Below, piece after piece: positions 11,518 to 11,968 of a DNA stretch of 11,968 bases. Every line of letters begins with the position of its first letter. The stretch's first letter is position 1. A model generated the notes under the pieces. The model had not been told where the DNA came from, searched no databases, and saw nothing but the letters and a program-made list of their open reading frames with translations. This DNA comes from Thermoplasmatota archaeon (lineage in GTDB: Archaea; Thermoplasmatota; JAQUQK01). A program made the position numbers and the translations under genes. The DNA is taken from assembly GCA_028716125.1 (NCBI GenBank), contig JAQUQK010000036.1, positions 1 to 11,968 on the forward strand, given 5' to 3'.

Positions 11518-11968
11518 TCACAGGCCGACTTGATCGACGTAGACGCCATTCAGGACCTCTTTCTCTTCCGGATATTTGACCTGTTGCAACATTTCCTCGT
11601 AAGAGACAAAATTATCTTTGCTCATGTAAGGATAGCTTGTCAGCCATATTTCCCAGACCTTCTGCTCCAGTTCCTTTTCCCTAAGCTTCAAAAACTGGGC
11701 CATGAAGTCAGGAATCTCCATGTCGAGGACAAAATCAATGCTGTGGTAATTGCGTAAGATGGAATCATATAGTTCTGCTGAATCTATTTCACAAGCGACT
11801 TGAAAAAAGGGAGGTTCTTCTCTCCAAAAAGCTCAGTGAGTAGGTTAATGAAGTCTGGAAGAGGCATATCCGCGATCTCATCCGTGGATTTTCCTTCTAG
11901 ACTGCCAAGAAAAGCAAACAAATCCTGTTCGACCTTGTGATAATTCTCAAGAACACCTAAGAGCAATT
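11518..11968 (-). CDS. Tail assembly chaperone GT, product of -1 frameshift (5' end beyond window)
   Basis: The upstream frame (to 11802) shifts to -1 at a TTTTTTC slippery site and continues without a stop for 94 more residues to TGA 11520-11518. The extension starts QVACEIDSAELYDSILRN, passes MEIPDFMAQFLKLREKELEQ and ends VLNGVYVDQVGL. The junction segment before the first ATG in that frame reads as normal protein, so the long form is better explained by frameshifting than by an independent start at 11721. In lambda-like siphoviruses the GT product bridges the tape measure and the tail tube protein during assembly, and the gene always lies just before the tape measure, as here. Confidence 0.75.
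11784..11968 (-). CDS. Tail assembly chaperone G (C-terminal part; start beyond window)
   Basis: The visible 61 codons include VEQDLFAFLGSLEGKSTDEI, ADMPLPDFINLLTELFGEKN and LPFFKSLVK, then stop at TAG 11786-11784. The pattern of an acidic helix, MPLPDF, LLTELF and a LPFF end is typical of Firmicutes tail assembly chaperones. This is the more abundant, unshifted product that coats the tape measure before tail tube polymerisation. The TTG at the very edge of the window (11966) is not a credible start; the real start lies upstream. Confidence 0.75.
   Translation of the reverse strand, partial: LLLGVLENYHKVEQDLFAFLGSLEGKSTDEIADMPLPDFINLLTELFGEKNLPFFKSLVK
11802..11808 (-). other. Programmed -1 frameshift slippery heptamer TTTTTTC
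   Basis: In the chaperone reading frame the bases fall as T TTT TTC, the standard X XXY YYZ arrangement that allows both tRNAs to re-pair one base back. It is preceded by CCC, so CCCTTTT (11811-11805) is a second in-frame slippery possibility. The zero frame stops 6 codons further (11786-11784) while the -1 frame stays open for 94 codons. Confidence 0.8.

Noticed and set aside
11784..11966. Complete 60-aa gene starting at TTG 11966
   Set aside because: The start is an artefact of the window edge with no ribosome binding site visible; the frame is the C-terminal part of a longer chaperone.

Overview
The window is a continuous piece of a temperate, tailed (siphovirus-type) phage genome, almost certainly from a Firmicutes host, most likely a clostridial one. 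The evidence is near-perfect AAGGAGGTGA-type ribosome binding sites, frequent GTG/TTG starts, an LLH-type holin plus XhlA pair, a Dit/Tal tail tip, and a tRNA-Lys attachment core with encoded CCA. The exact genus cannot be read from the sequence.

Layout, left to right. Positions 1-941 (minus strand) are the start of the early lytic operon: a Cro-like XRE protein (941-735), an overlapping excisionase/MerR-like HTH protein (735-565), two membrane micro-proteins (563-486 and 466-377), two small cysteine-rich probable zinc-binding proteins (360-157 and 217-1, the latter running off the edge) and possibly one more start at 33. Positions 942-1132 are the divergent control region: two face-to-face sigma-70-like promoters whose -35 boxes are both the palindrome TTGCAA, a third TTGCAA copy, and a 16-bp perfect palindrome between them. 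Positions 1133-2875 (plus strand) are the lysogeny operon: a short XRE repressor without a peptidase domain, a 65-residue orphan, and a tyrosine integrase with all catalytic residues. Positions 2876-3270 hold the attachment region: the integrase terminator, a 3' half of tRNA-Lys (attP core), inverted repeats, and the terminator of the late operon.

Positions 3271-11968 are the end of the late operon, all on the minus strand except one gene. Read in transcription order (right to left): tail assembly chaperone G and its -1 frameshift product GT, tape measure, distal tail protein (Dit), a 199-residue beta-repeat tail protein, a pectate-lyase-fold tailspike, a Tal-like tail-tip protein with a fibre-like C-terminus, XhlA, holin and endolysin. 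A 41-residue zinc-ribbon gene (6385-6510) lies in opposite orientation between the tailspike and Tal genes.

How it fits together: lytic transcription runs leftward around the whole genome (early genes from the left promoter, late genes arriving from the right), and only the repressor/integrase operon runs rightward. The two transcription units converge on the attachment site, each ending at its own terminator. Because lysis genes and integrase lie on opposite sides of one unsplit tRNA-half core, this is an attP configuration: a free, circularised or circularly permuted phage genome, or the junction of tandem prophages, rather than a simple prophage end. The system is recognisable phage biology throughout; the least explained items are the opposite-strand zinc ribbon, the induction route of the repressor, the extra genes between Dit and Tal, and the string of micro-proteins.
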